NCBI RefSeq assembly: GCF_003345355.1
Contig: NZ_QQNB01000002.1
Coordinates: forward strand, 1,116,001 to 1,180,000
Source of the DNA: Sphingomonas aracearum
GTDB taxonomy: Bacteria > Pseudomonadota > Alphaproteobacteria > Sphingomonadales > Sphingomonadaceae
DNA: 64,000 nt
Direction: 5' to 3'
Shown: piece after piece, positions 1-9,047 of the stretch
How positions within the stretch are numbered: the stretch's first letter is position 1
Layout of the letters: every line of letters starts with the position of its first letter
Made by a program: the position numbers and the translations under genes
The notes under the pieces: generated by a model
What the model was told of the DNA's origin: nothing
What the model saw: the letters and a program-made list of their open reading frames with translations, nothing else
The model's database searches: none

Positions 1-407
1 AGGGCCGTGTGTGGGACGGCGGCACCGCGCGGCAGATCGGCCTGGTTGATCGCTTCGGCACGCTGGACGATGCCATTGCCGAAGCCGCCAGGCGCGCCCG
101 GCTGACCAGCTGGCACGCGGAATATCTGGAAAAGCAGCCGGGCTGGCTGGCGCAGCTCGCCCGGACGTTCAGCAGTTCGGACGAGGAGGAAGGCGAGGCG
201 AGCGCCGCGGGCGGCGACCTGTTCGGGCGCCTGGCCGCCGATCGCCGGGCGCTGCTCGCGCGCGCGCTGGGCGATGCGCGCCGGCTGGCCACGGGCGCGC
301 CGATCCAGGCACGTTGCCTCGCATGCGAAGGCATCGGCGGCGCTCCGCAGCCAGGGGCGGAGGACCGCACCCTCCTGCACCTGCTGCTCGCCCGGCTTTC
401 CTGGTGA
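1..407 (+). CDS. sppA: Signal peptide peptidase SppA, C-terminal part (cut by window edge)
   Basis: This is the C-terminal part of an SppA-type serine protease (family S49), a membrane enzyme that degrades cleaved signal peptides. The frame is open from the first bases and begins with GRVWDGGTARQIGLVDRFG, the conserved S49 block in which a glycine-rich turn precedes the GLVD strand. The catalytic serine and lysine lie upstream of the window. After this block comes a charged stretch (about residues 55-70, EEEGEA) and an alanine/arginine-rich helix that ends in a family-typical tail. The stop codon overlaps the GTG start of the next gene by four bases, so the two are probably translated together. 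Family assignment is firm. The 5' end is missing, so activity cannot be judged. Confidence 0.85.
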   Translation, partial: GRVWDGGTARQIGLVDRFGTLDDAIAEAARRARLTSWHAEYLEKQPGWLAQLARTFSSSDEEEGEASAAGGDLFGRLAADRRALLARALGDARRLATGAPIQARCLACEGIGGAPQPGAEDRTLLHLLLARLSW

Positions 408-961
408 TCCTGCGCCCTGCGCGGGCGGAGGATGCCGGCCAGATCGCCGCCATCTACGCGCCGCATGTGCTCACCGGCACCGTGACGTTCGAGATCGAGG
501 TGCCGGACGCGGCCGAGATCCGGGCGCGCATGGAGTCGTCCGCGGGCCTCTACCCCTGGATCGTCGCGGCTGAGGCGGGCGCCGAGGCCACGGTGCTCGG
601 TTACGCCTATGCCTTTCGCTTCCGCGAGCGCGCCGCCTACGGCTGGGTGGTGGAAACCTCGATCTACGTCTCTGCAGCCGCCCAGGGGCGCGGAACCGGC
701 CGTCTCCTGTACCAGGCGCTGGTCGACACGCTGCGGGCGCAGGGCTTTGCCCAGGCGATCGGCGTCATCGCCCTGCCCAACGACGCGTCCGTCAGGCTTC
801 ACGAGCAGGTCGGCTTCCGCCATGCCGGCTTTCTTCGCGAGGTGGGCTACAAGCACGGCCGGTGGACCGATGTCGGTTACTGGCAATGCGAACTGGCCGA
901 GCGGACGGTGCCCGCGCCGCCGCCCCGCCGCTTCGCCGACACCGGCATAAGGCGAGGCTGA
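404..961 (+). CDS. GNAT family N-acetyltransferase (phosphinothricin/methionine-sulfone acetyltransferase type)
   Basis: This 185-residue acetyltransferase transfers an acetyl group from acetyl-CoA to a small amine or amino-acid analogue. It starts VILRPARAEDAGQIAAIYA and contains the GNAT A-motif as QGRGTGRLLYQAL (around residue 90), followed by the helix with NDASVRLHEQVGFRHAG. GFREVG-like and DVGYWQ segments near the C-terminus are characteristic of the Pat/bar/YncA subgroup. The GTG start at 404 was chosen because it overlaps the sppA stop (GTGA) and the homologous part begins there; longer upstream frames run antisense to sppA coding sequence. The true substrate is unknown: members of this group acetylate phosphinothricin, methionine sulfoximine or endogenous methionine derivatives. 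Confidence 0.85.
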   Translation: MILRPARAEDAGQIAAIYAPHVLTGTVTFEIEVPDAAEIRARMESSAGLYPWIVAAEAGAEATVLGYAYAFRFRERAAYGWVVETSIYVSAAAQGRGTGRLLYQALVDTLRAQGFAQAIGVIALPNDASVRLHEQVGFRHAGFLREVGYKHGRWTDVGYWQCELAERTVPAPPPRRFADTGIRRG

Positions 962-1024
962 AGCGCCGACCTGAGGGCGGCGTTTACCAAAGCTTTGCAT
1001 CCATCGCTCTAATGCACCCTACCC

Positions 1025-2701
1025 ATGGGGGTGTGGTTCTTTTCGCGATGGCTGTGCGCCGGCCTGCTGCTGCTCGCGGCGGCGGCGATGCCGTCGGGCG
1101 CGCGGGCCGCCGCCGGCACGCCGCTCGACGTCTGCATCGCGCGGGTCGCGCCCGGCGACACGCCGGCCGCCATGTTCGCCGCGCCCGGACGCTTCAACTG
1201 TGCCACCCCGCAGACGCGGTTCGGCGCCGGCGACTATTGGATCCTGTCGCAGCCGCTGCCCGGCGGCACCCGCAGGGGCGCGGTGCGCAGCGGCAGCGTG
1301 TGGCAGGACCGGCTCGATCTGTGGGTGCGGCACGCCGACGGCACGCTGGACCACCAGTTCGTCACCAGTGCCACCACCCACGAGAACCTGCGCCTGGGCG
1401 CGATGATCGAGTTCTTCTTCCGTCCCGGGGGATCGCCGGTGACGCGCGTTCTCTGGCGCACGCAAGGATCGGTGAACCTGCGCGGCGTCCTGCTGGGTGC
1501 ACGGCTGATGAGCCATGGCGATTCCGCCAACCAGGAGGTGGTGTCCGGCATGCTTTATGCGGCGTTCGGCGGGATGTGCCTGGCGCTGCTGGTCTACAAT
1601 CTCGCGCTCTGGGCCGCGCTCCGCCAGCGGTTCCAGCCGGCCTATTGCTTCCTTCTCCTCTGCCTGCTGGGCTATGCGATCAGCTCGTCGGGCGCGCTCG
1701 GCCAGTGGACGGGCATGGACAACAACCTGCGGCTGCGGCTCAACGCGGTGCTGCTCGCCGCGTCCGGCATCGCCGCGATCCTGTTCGCCCGCGCGTTTTT
1801 CGAGCGGCCGGTGTTCAATCGCACGCTTCGCCGCGCCAGCACGATCGCGATGGCGGCCGTGGGCGCCACCAGCTTGTGCTATTCCGTTCTCGCCCCCTGG
1901 CACATGGGCCTGTTCGATCGGGGCATCAGCTATTCCTTCCTGATGCTGGTGTCCGTCGCGCCCTGGGTGCTGTGGCGCGCCTGGCGCTGCCGCAGCGCGT
2001 ACCTCCTGCTCTTCGCGCTCGCCTGGGGCGTGCCGATCGCCGTGGCCGGCCTGCGCATCGCTGCGGCGCTCAACCTGATCGGCTGGAGCTTCTGGGTCGA
2101 CAATTCCACCCTGCTGTCGATGGCGCTGGAGGCGCTGCTCACGTCGCTTGCCGTATCCTACCGCATCCTGCTTCTCAGCCGCGAACGCGACGAGGCGCGC
2201 GAACAGGAAATCGCGGCGCGCCTCCTGGCCGACACCGATCCGCTCACCGGCCTGCTCAATCGCCGCGCCTTCCTGCGCGACGCGATCGGCCGCGAGGGCG
2301 AGCAATCGCTGCTGCTGGTGGACGTGGACCATTTCAAGCGCGTCAACGAGACGATCGGCCATGACGGAGGCGACGAGGTGCTCCGCATTGTCGCGCGCAC
2401 CTTGCGCCAGGTCGCGGGCGCCGGCGCGCTGATCGCCCGGCTCGGCGGCGAGGAGTTCGCCGTCCTCAAGCCCTTCCGCGAGGCAGCGGACGGGGAAGAA
2501 CTGCTCGCCTCCCTGCGCGCCGCCCGCATGCCGTTCGACCTCACCGTCACGGCAAGCGCGGGCGCATGCATCGGCCCGCTGGAGAGCGAGGTGGACTGGA
2601 AACACCTCTACCACCATGCCGACCGGGCCTTGTTCGAGGCCAAGAAGGCGGGCCGCGACCGCGCCCGATCTGCCGCGCGTTCCCTCCTGGCCGCGGCCTG
2701 A
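1025..2701 (+). CDS. Membrane diguanylate cyclase (7TMR-DISM sensor + GGDEF)
   Basis: This 558-residue protein should make cyclic di-GMP from two GTP at the inner membrane in response to an extracytoplasmic cue. The order is a signal-like hydrophobic segment (about 5-28), a periplasmic 7TMR-DISMED2-like domain (about 30-170), roughly seven hydrophobic segments (about 178-385), and a GGDEF domain (about 405-555). That domain opens with DTDPLTGLLNRRAF and carries an intact GGEEF active-site loop at about residue 473. The usual RxxD inhibitory site five residues upstream of GGEEF is absent (the stretch reads AGALIARL), so product inhibition through that site is unlikely. The ligand is unknown. 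It stands alone, with short gaps on either side and no EAL partner nearby. Confidence 0.88.
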   Translation: MGVWFFSRWLCAGLLLLAAAAMPSGARAAAGTPLDVCIARVAPGDTPAAMFAAPGRFNCATPQTRFGAGDYWILSQPLPGGTRRGAVRSGSVWQDRLDLWVRHADGTLDHQFVTSATTHENLRLGAMIEFFFRPGGSPVTRVLWRTQGSVNLRGVLLGARLMSHGDSANQEVVSGMLYAAFGGMCLALLVYNLALWAALRQRFQPAYCFLLLCLLGYAISSSGALGQWTGMDNNLRLRLNAVLLAASGIAAILFARAFFERPVFNRTLRRASTIAMAAVGATSLCYSVLAPWHMGLFDRGISYSFLMLVSVAPWVLWRAWRCRSAYLLLFALAWGVPIAVAGLRIAAALNLIGWSFWVDNSTLLSMALEALLTSLAVSYRILLLSRERDEAREQEIAARLLADTDPLTGLLNRRAFLRDAIGREGEQSLLLVDVDHFKRVNETIGHDGGDEVLRIVARTLRQVAGAGALIARLGGEEFAVLKPFREAADGEELLASLRAARMPFDLTVTASAGACIGPLESEVDWKHLYHHADRALFEAKKAGRDRARSAARSLLAAA

Positions 2702-2755
2702 TCTTGCCGCCGCGCCGCCGTTGCGCTAAGGTGCGGCCGGATCGGGAGAACACAC

Positions 2756-2953
2756 ATGCGCAATCGCCGCATCGCCCTTGGGATTGCTGCTGCCGCGCTT
2801 GCGCTTCTTGCCGTGCACCGGCCAACCGCGCAGTTCACGATCCTGACGCACGACCATGCCGATCTCTCGCCGCACAAGCTGCAGGCGGCGGTTGATCTCG
2901 GCCCGCTCGCCGTCCACGTCCTCTACACCTGGACGGAGCATTTCGCCCGCTGA
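2756..2953 (+). CDS. Small exported or membrane-anchored protein, unknown function
   Basis: This 65-residue protein has a basic N-terminus (MRNRR) and a hydrophobic alanine/leucine segment over residues 6-22, so it is either secreted or single-pass. The remainder contains THDHADLSPHKLQAAVDLG and ends in WTEHFAR. I do not recognise a family. A GGGAG ribosome binding site sits about ten bases before the ATG, and the gene lies between two same-strand genes without overlapping either, which supports it being real. Its histidine/aspartate content is notable, but no metal site can be claimed from it. Confidence 0.6.
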   Translation: MRNRRIALGIAAAALALLAVHRPTAQFTILTHDHADLSPHKLQAAVDLGPLAVHVLYTWTEHFAR

Positions 2954-3003
2954 TCGCAGCGCGGGTCTGGGCAGGGTCGTGCTTTTCTGCAAACAACCGG
3001 GCC

Positions 3004-4815
3004 ATGCCTGACCTGTCCGCCACGCGCGCCGATCGCCTGTCTTCCCTTCGCACCGAACTTTCCGCCCGCGGGCTGGACGGCTTCGTGGTTCCGCTCACCG
3101 ACGAGCATATGAGCGAATATGTCGGCGACTATGCCCGCCGCCTCGCCTGGCTCACCGGTTTCGAGGGCTCGGCCGGCAGCGCCGCGGTGCTGGCGGACAA
3201 GGCTGCGGTCTTCACCGACGGCCGCTACACCCTCCAGGTCCGCGAGCAGGTGGATGGCGCGCAGTGGGAGTATGTCGGCGTTCCCGCCAACAGCATCGCC
3301 GGCTGGCTGGCCGAGCATGCCCCGACCGGCGCGCGGATCGGCTATGATCCCTGGCTGCATACCCGCGCCTGGGCGCGCGACACGGCCGAGGCACTCAGCG
3401 GGCGCGGCGTCACGCTCGTGGCGGTGGACAGCAACCCGGTGGACGCGGTCTGGCACGATCGGCCGGCGCCCTCCCCTGCCCCGCTCACGGTGCAGCCGGA
3501 CGAAGTCGCCGGAGCCGCTTCCGCCGCGAAGCGCGCCGCGCTGGGCGAGGCGCTGGCGGAGATGGAGGCCGACGCGGCGGTTCTCGGCGCTCTCGACTCC
3601 ATCGCCTGGCTGTTCAACGTCCGCGGCGCCGATGTCAGCCGCACGCCCGTGCCGCTCGCCTTTGCGCTCGCTTATGCCGACGGCACTGCCGACCTGTTCG
3701 TCGCGCCGGAGAAGATGACGGCGGAGGTCGCCGCGCATCTGGGCAACGCCGTGCGCGTCCGCCCGCGTGCCGACTTCGCCGCGGCGCTCGCGGAACTCGC
3801 CGGCAAGCGCGTGGCGGTGGATCCGGACCGCACGGTGGCGGCCATCCCCGATGCGCTGGAGGCGGGCGGCGCCACGCTGGTCCTGCGCCGCGACCCCACC
3901 GTGCTGGCCAAGGCGGTGAAGAACCCCGCCGAGATCGCCGGCCACCGCGCGGCTTCCGCCCGCGACGGCGCCGCACTCGCCCGCTTCCTGCGCTGGGCGG
4001 AAGCGGCCCTGCCGGGCGGCGGCGAGACCGAACTGAGTGCCGCGGCCCGGCTGGAGGCCTTTCGCCGCGATACCGGCGTGCTGCTGGACCTTTCCTTTGA
4101 CGCGATCTCCGCCACCGGCGCGCACGGCGCCATTCCGCATTACCATGTCACCGAGGAATCGAGCGCACCGATCCTGCCGGGCCAGCTCTACCTGATCGAT
4201 TCGGGCGGCCAGTATCGCGACGGCACCACCGACGTGACCCGGGTGATCCCGGTGGGGCCGCCCACGGCCGAGATGCGGGATCGCTTCACCCGGGTGCTCA
4301 AGGGACACATCGCGCTCGCCACCGCGCTCTTTCCGCCCGGCACCAACGGCGGCCAACTCGATTCGTTCGCGCGCCATCCGTTGTGGGAGGCGGGGCTGGA
4401 TTTCGAGCATGGCACCGGGCACGGCGTCGGCGCCTATCTGGCGGTGCACGAGGGGCCGCAGCGCATTGCCAAGCCCAACTATCCGGGCGGCGGCCCGTCC
4501 GAGCCGCTGCTCGTCGGCATGATCCTTTCCAACGAGCCCGGCTACTACAAGGCGGGCGAGTACGGCATCCGCATCGAGAACCTGCTGCTGGTCGAGGAAC
4601 GCCAGGTGCCCGGCGGCGAGCGGACCATGCTGGGCTTCGAAACCCTCACCTTCTGCCCTATCGAGCGCATGCTGATCGAGCCGACGCTGCTCACGCCCGC
4701 CGAGCGCCACTGGCTCGACGGCTATCACGCAAAGGTGCTCGATGTGCTCGGCCCGCTGCTCGGCGCCGAGGAGCGCGCCTGGCTGCTCGCCAAATGCGCG
4801 CCGATCGGCGGCTAG
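3004..4815 (+). CDS. pepP: Xaa-Pro aminopeptidase (aminopeptidase P family, M24B)
   Basis: This 603-residue metallopeptidase removes an N-terminal residue preceding proline. Two creatinase-like N-terminal domains (about 5-310) precede the pita-bread catalytic domain. Metal ligands are visible as the aspartates of LIDSGGQYRDGTTDVTRV (about 399 and 410), the histidine of GTGHGVGAYLAVHEGP (about 471), the glutamate of SNEPGYY and the glutamate of GIRIENLL. The length fits the three-domain aminopeptidase P group (about 600 residues) rather than the 440-residue E. coli enzyme. It has no signal peptide and should be cytoplasmic. Its stop codon overlaps by four bases the stop of the small convergent gene downstream. 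Confidence 0.93.
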   Translation: MPDLSATRADRLSSLRTELSARGLDGFVVPLTDEHMSEYVGDYARRLAWLTGFEGSAGSAAVLADKAAVFTDGRYTLQVREQVDGAQWEYVGVPANSIAGWLAEHAPTGARIGYDPWLHTRAWARDTAEALSGRGVTLVAVDSNPVDAVWHDRPAPSPAPLTVQPDEVAGAASAAKRAALGEALAEMEADAAVLGALDSIAWLFNVRGADVSRTPVPLAFALAYADGTADLFVAPEKMTAEVAAHLGNAVRVRPRADFAAALAELAGKRVAVDPDRTVAAIPDALEAGGATLVLRRDPTVLAKAVKNPAEIAGHRAASARDGAALARFLRWAEAALPGGGETELSAAARLEAFRRDTGVLLDLSFDAISATGAHGAIPHYHVTEESSAPILPGQLYLIDSGGQYRDGTTDVTRVIPVGPPTAEMRDRFTRVLKGHIALATALFPPGTNGGQLDSFARHPLWEAGLDFEHGTGHGVGAYLAVHEGPQRIAKPNYPGGGPSEPLLVGMILSNEPGYYKAGEYGIRIENLLLVEERQVPGGERTMLGFETLTFCPIERMLIEPTLLTPAERHWLDGYHAKVLDVLGPLLGAEERAWLLAKCAPIGG

Positions 4816-4976
4816 GACCGCTCGCCCTCGTCCCGGTCCGGCGCGTGTCCGGCCGCCGGAGAGCCTTCGCTTTCCGGCACCACGGCGCGCGCCTGCGCCT
4901 TGCGGCGACGCAGATTCTCGCGGAGCGCAGCCGCCCGGCGCGCTTCGCGTTCAGTGCGCTCGTCCTTTTCCTTCAT
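4812..4976 (-). CDS. Small highly charged protein, unknown function
   Basis: This 54-residue protein begins MKEKDERTEREARRAAALRE and continues with NLRRRKAQARA, an almost entirely charged amphipathic helix, followed by an acidic, low-complexity tail. The ATG at 4976 is preferred over a TTG 36 bases upstream because the helix begins there. Small Arg/Glu-rich proteins of this type are common in sphingomonad genomes as hypothetical proteins; that is general knowledge and not proof. It is convergent with the aminopeptidase gene, overlapping it by four bases, and lies just upstream of the tRNA-Thr gene on the opposite strand. No function is assigned. Confidence 0.5.
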   Translation of the reverse strand: MKEKDERTEREARRAAALRENLRRRKAQARAVVPESEGSPAAGHAPDRDEGERS

Positions 4977-5005
4977 GCCGTTGCCGTAATCCGCGCTGCA
5001 ACCGC

Positions 5006-5034
5006 TTGACAAGCCGGCCGCGCTCGTCTCTTAG
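5006..5034 (+). promoter_or_regulatory. Probable sigma-70 promoter of tRNA-Thr
   Basis: A perfect TTGACA hexamer (5006-5011) is followed after 17 bases by TCTTAG (5029-5034), 27 bases before the first tRNA base. Position and spacing fit a housekeeping promoter; the -10 match is only moderate. Confidence 0.45.
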
Positions 5035-5061
5035 GCGCGCTCCCGCGGACGATCCGCGAGT

Positions 5062-5136
<75 letters not shown>

Positions 5137-5193
5137 TTTTTCCGGACTTCCGCCAGCCGCAGGGTTGGCCGGCAACGTTCCTCCCCTGCCGCA

Positions 5194-6600
5194 TCACGCC
5201 GTGCCGCATCTCCGGATAGCCAGGGCGCGGTCGCCCGGCATGTTCCGCAGGGTCCAGTTCAGGCCATCGGCGCCGGCAAGCGCCTCGGCGCAACCAAGCT
5301 CCCGCCCCGTGATCGTGTCCCACTCGATCACACGGTAGCGCCCTGGCGGCAGCGGCAGGCGCAGCCGGTGCTCGCCGGAGGACGGCGTGCCGACAACCCT
5401 GCCATCCTCCTGCAGGGCGCCCCTGCGCAGAAGCCAGACGATCGCCTGCTCCGCATCGCCGCCGGCAAAGGCGTGATAGCCCTTCACGCGCAGCGTCAGC
5501 GGCGTCCGGCGGAATCGCTGCCAGTCGATCAGGGGCAGGAAGCCCGCCATCGCGCGTTGCGCCCGCCGCATGCCCGCGGTGAGGACATGGGGATGCCGGT
5601 TCGGCCAGCGCATGCCCCCGCCCGCGCCGCCGCTGGCGAGATGTGCCCAGCTCATGTGGCGGAAATATTCGTCGTCGAACGGCTCGGGCAGCGTCTTGTG
5701 CTTGTCCTTGAACCGATGGATCGGGCCGTGCTCGGTGTCGAGGAACGGGCGCCCGTCCGTGATCTCCCCCAGGCAATGCCGCACGATGCGACCGGTGGCG
5801 AGCGCCGGGCGCACGGTATCGACCGGGTCGTCGATCGGGCCTTTCCGGTAGATGTGGATGGTCGCGAAATCGAGGTCGGGGTGGCGGAAGATCGGCTCGG
5901 CCAGCGGCAGGTCGGGCCGGTCCCACAGCTCGGGGCCGTACAACGACACGGTCTGCGGGTGGCTGCGGCCGTAGAGCCGCCGCTCCATGGAGCGGACGTG
6001 CCCGGAAAGGTCGGCGATGAACTCGCCAAAGCAATCCGCGCTGTTCTCGGCCTGCCCGGGGTGGATCTCGTTCCACAGATCCCAGGCGAACAGCGCGCCC
6101 GATCCGCCCCACCGCTCGACGATGAAGGTCAGCCGGGCCTTGATCGCGGCACGCGTGCTCCCGCACAGCAGAAGCCGCGACGGATGCGGCAGCGGTCCGC
6201 CATGGGCGGTGTTCCAGGGGTGATGCCGCCAGTGCAGCCACATCCAGAACGTATCCACCGGGGTTAGCAGGATGCGCAGCCCGGCACGCTCGCAAAGCGC
6301 GAACAGATCGTCCCACAAGCGCACCATGGCCGGCACCACCACGCCCGCCGGCCGCTCGAAATAACGGTGCCGCACCTGCGCATATTCGATCATGAGGCGC
6401 AGGCACGTCACGCCATGGTCGACGAGCCATGCCAGGTGCCGCTCCACCGCGGCGAGATCGCGGCGGCGGAACAGCGGCGCCAGCTCCGGCCAGCTGATCG
6501 CATCGTTCTGCCCGATCGGCGTCCAGTTCGCGCCGGTATCGTCGACGAAATAGGGGGCGTGCGGCGCAACCTCGATCCAGGGGAGAGCGGACGGCGGCAC
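5194..6600 (-). CDS. Glycoside hydrolase, clan GH-A (GH5-like cellulase/mannanase fold)
   Basis: This 468-residue predicted TIM-barrel glycosidase shows the acid/base in FAWDLWNEIHPG (about residue 178), and the nucleophile glutamate in FLDTEHGPIH (about residue 289). Conserved aromatic positions such as TFWMWLHWRHHPWN also lie in the barrel. A beta-sandwich-like C-terminal segment follows from about residue 385. I see no signal peptide from the GTG at 6600, so it may be cytoplasmic or the start may be slightly off; the ribosome binding site is weak. It diverges from the glycosyltransferase-mutase fusion across 122 bases, which suggests a shared role in a cell-surface glycan. Substrate cannot be told from sequence. 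Confidence 0.75.
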   Translation of the reverse strand: MPPSALPWIEVAPHAPYFVDDTGANWTPIGQNDAISWPELAPLFRRRDLAAVERHLAWLVDHGVTCLRLMIEYAQVRHRYFERPAGVVVPAMVRLWDDLFALCERAGLRILLTPVDTFWMWLHWRHHPWNTAHGGPLPHPSRLLLCGSTRAAIKARLTFIVERWGGSGALFAWDLWNEIHPGQAENSADCFGEFIADLSGHVRSMERRLYGRSHPQTVSLYGPELWDRPDLPLAEPIFRHPDLDFATIHIYRKGPIDDPVDTVRPALATGRIVRHCLGEITDGRPFLDTEHGPIHRFKDKHKTLPEPFDDEYFRHMSWAHLASGGAGGGMRWPNRHPHVLTAGMRRAQRAMAGFLPLIDWQRFRRTPLTLRVKGYHAFAGGDAEQAIVWLLRRGALQEDGRVVGTPSSGEHRLRLPLPPGRYRVIEWDTITGRELGCAEALAGADGLNWTLRNMPGDRALAIRRCGTA

Positions 6601-6722
6601 GGACCAGCTGTGCCAAACACCGCGTGCAGATACAAATGTTTACAGATCGATCTGGGTTAACGTCCCGCCCGATCCGGCCGGCTACGATGCATGGGGAGCC
6701 GGGGGGCTCGTTGGAGTTGCCG

Positions 6723-9002
6723 ATGACCGTTGTGGCCCCGCTCGTCCCCGCTTTTGCCCGCGACAACGGCCTGCTTCTCTGCTTTTCGCACCTGCGCTGG
6801 AACTTCGTGTTCCAGCGGCCGCAACACCTGATGACGCGCCTCGCGCAGCGCATGCCGGTCCTGGTCTGGGAGGAGCCGGAGGTCGCCGGCGTGCCCGCAC
6901 CCGAACTGTCGATCCGGCAAGCGGCCCCGAACCTGCGCGTGGCCACGCCGCGCCTGCCGCACGGGCTGGAGGCCGCCGCGACGGAGGCCGCCCTGCACGA
7001 TCTGCTGCATGGCTTCCTGGCGGGCGAGCCGCCGGTGGCGGTGCGCTGGTATTATACGCCGATGATGCTCGCCTTCTCGCGCGACGTGGCGGCGGCCTGC
7101 ACCGTGTACGACTGCATGGACGAGCTTTCCGCTTTCCGCTTCGCCCCTGCCGAGCTGCTGGCGCTGGAAACCGAACTGCTGGCCGCCGCCAATCTCGTCT
7201 TCACCGGCGGGTACAGCCTGTACGAGGCGAAGCGCGCGCGGCACCCGGATGTGCGCCCCTTCCCGTCCAGCGTGGATGCGGAGCATTTCGCCCGTGCCCG
7301 CGTCCACAAGCCATCGCGTGGCCAGCCGCCGCGCTTCGGCTTCTTTGGCGTGCTGGACGAGCGCATGGACCTTGATCTCCTTCGCCAGCTGGCGGAAGCG
7401 CGGCCCGAATGGATCATCGAGGTCGTCGGCCCGGTGGTGAAGATCGACCCGGCCGAGCTGCCCCGCGCCGCCAACCTGCGCTATCCGGGCATGCGCACCT
7501 ACGACGAACTGCCGGCCACCATCGCCGGCTGGGACGTCGCCCTGATGCCGTTCGCCATCAACGAGGCGACCCGCTACATCAGCCCGACCAAAACACCGGA
7601 ATATCTCGCCGCCGGCCGCCCGGTGGTGTCGACGCCGATCGTCGACGTCGTGCGGCATTATGGCGCGATCGCAGGCGTGCGCATCGCGGAGGCAGGTCCG
7701 GCCTTCGTGGAGGCCTGCGAGGCGGCGCTGGAACTTGCCCGCGGCGAGACGCGGTCGTGGCTCGAGGCGGCCGATGCCCTGCTGGCGCAGACCTCCTGGG
7801 ACGACACCGCGGCCCGGATGATGGCCGCCATCGAGCAGGTCATCGCCCGGAAGGCGCCGGGGGGCGAGCCGGAGCATTACGATTACCTGGTCGTGGGCGC
7901 GGGCTTTGCGGGCGCCGTGATGGCCGAGCGCCTGGCGGCGGACGGGGGCAAGCGCGTGCTGGTGATCGATCGCCGCCCACATATCGCCGGCAACGCTTAT
8001 GACGTGGAGGATGCCGCCGGGCTTCTCATCCACCAATATGGGCCGCACATCTTTCACACCAATTCTGGCGAAGTGTTCGACTATCTGTCGCGGTTCACCG
8101 CTTGGCGTCCCTACGAACACCGCGTGCTGGCGGAGGTACGCGGGCAGCAGGTGCCCATCCCGATCAATCGCACGACACTGAATGCGCTGTTCGATGCCGA
8201 GCTGACGAGCGACGAAGAGGCCGCCGCCTTCCTGGCGGCGCGCGCCGAGCCGGTGGAGCAGGTGCGCACCTCGGCGGACGTGGTGATTTCCGCGGTCGGC
8301 CAGGAACTCTACAAGCTGTTCTTCCGCGGCTATACCCGCAAGCAATGGGGCCTCGATCCGTCGGAGCTCGACAAGGCCGTTACCGCCCGCGTGCCGACCC
8401 GCACCAACACGGACGACCGCTACTTCACCGACACGTACCAGGCGATGCCCGCCGCCGGCTACACCGCGATGTTCGCAGCCATGCTGGACCACCCCAACAT
8501 CACCGTCCGCACGGGCGTGGACTTTGCCGAGGTGCGCGACAGCGTCTCCTACGATCAATTGGTCTATACCGGCCCGATCGACGAGTATTTCGACCATTGC
8601 CACGGCAAGCTGCCCTACCGCTCGCTGCGGTTCGAGCACCGGACGCTGGACGAGGAGCAGCATCAGCCGGTCGCCGTGGTGAACTATCCGGACGAGTTGG
8701 TGCCCTATACCCGCGTGACGGAATACAAGCACCTGACCGGGCAGTCGGGCCCCGTCACCAGCGTGACCTTCGAATATCCGGCGGACGCGGGCGACCCGTA
8801 TTACCCGATCCCGCGGCCGGAGAACCAGGCGCTGTTCAAGCGCTACGAGGCGCTGGCGCTGGCCGAGCCGAACGTGGTCTTTGTCGGCCGGCTGGCGACC
8901 TATCGCTACTATAACATGGACCAGGTGGTCGGGCAGGCGCTCGCCACCTATCGCCGCCTGAAGGCGCGCGACGAAGCGAGCCTGCTCGCCGCAGCGGAGT
9001 AG
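6723..9002 (+). CDS. glf: Fusion protein: GT4-like glycosyltransferase + UDP-galactopyranose mutase
   Basis: This 759-residue two-domain protein carries a GT4-type glycosyltransferase at residues 1-375: LCFSHLRWNFVFQRPQHLM, YDCMDELSAFRF, and the donor-binding YISPTKTPEYLAAGRPVVST. From about residue 386 it is a complete flavoenzyme of the UDP-galactopyranose mutase family, with FAD motif VVGAGFAGAVMAERLA, YGPHIFHTN, YTRKQWGLDP, and the C-terminal VGRLATYRYYNMDQVVGQAL. The mutase converts UDP-galactopyranose to UDP-galactofuranose. The attached transferase suggests direct use of that or a related sugar. ATG 6723 is chosen for the TTGGAG ribosome binding site eight bases upstream and the start of homology. 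It is transcribed divergently from a glycosidase. Confidence 0.92.
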   Translation: MTVVAPLVPAFARDNGLLLCFSHLRWNFVFQRPQHLMTRLAQRMPVLVWEEPEVAGVPAPELSIRQAAPNLRVATPRLPHGLEAAATEAALHDLLHGFLAGEPPVAVRWYYTPMMLAFSRDVAAACTVYDCMDELSAFRFAPAELLALETELLAAANLVFTGGYSLYEAKRARHPDVRPFPSSVDAEHFARARVHKPSRGQPPRFGFFGVLDERMDLDLLRQLAEARPEWIIEVVGPVVKIDPAELPRAANLRYPGMRTYDELPATIAGWDVALMPFAINEATRYISPTKTPEYLAAGRPVVSTPIVDVVRHYGAIAGVRIAEAGPAFVEACEAALELARGETRSWLEAADALLAQTSWDDTAARMMAAIEQVIARKAPGGEPEHYDYLVVGAGFAGAVMAERLAADGGKRVLVIDRRPHIAGNAYDVEDAAGLLIHQYGPHIFHTNSGEVFDYLSRFTAWRPYEHRVLAEVRGQQVPIPINRTTLNALFDAELTSDEEAAAFLAARAEPVEQVRTSADVVISAVGQELYKLFFRGYTRKQWGLDPSELDKAVTARVPTRTNTDDRYFTDTYQAMPAAGYTAMFAAMLDHPNITVRTGVDFAEVRDSVSYDQLVYTGPIDEYFDHCHGKLPYRSLRFEHRTLDEEQHQPVAVVNYPDELVPYTRVTEYKHLTGQSGPVTSVTFEYPADAGDPYYPIPRPENQALFKRYEALALAEPNVVFVGRLATYRYYNMDQVVGQALATYRRLKARDEASLLAAAE

Positions 9003-9047
9003 AACGGCGACATTTCCCCGGCCCTGCCGCGGACGGCGGGGCGGGGA

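Noticed and set aside
5197..6946. Plus- and minus-strand frames overlapping the glycosidase and the fusion start
   Set aside because: Arginine/alanine-rich without motifs, and they contradict the two well-supported genes.
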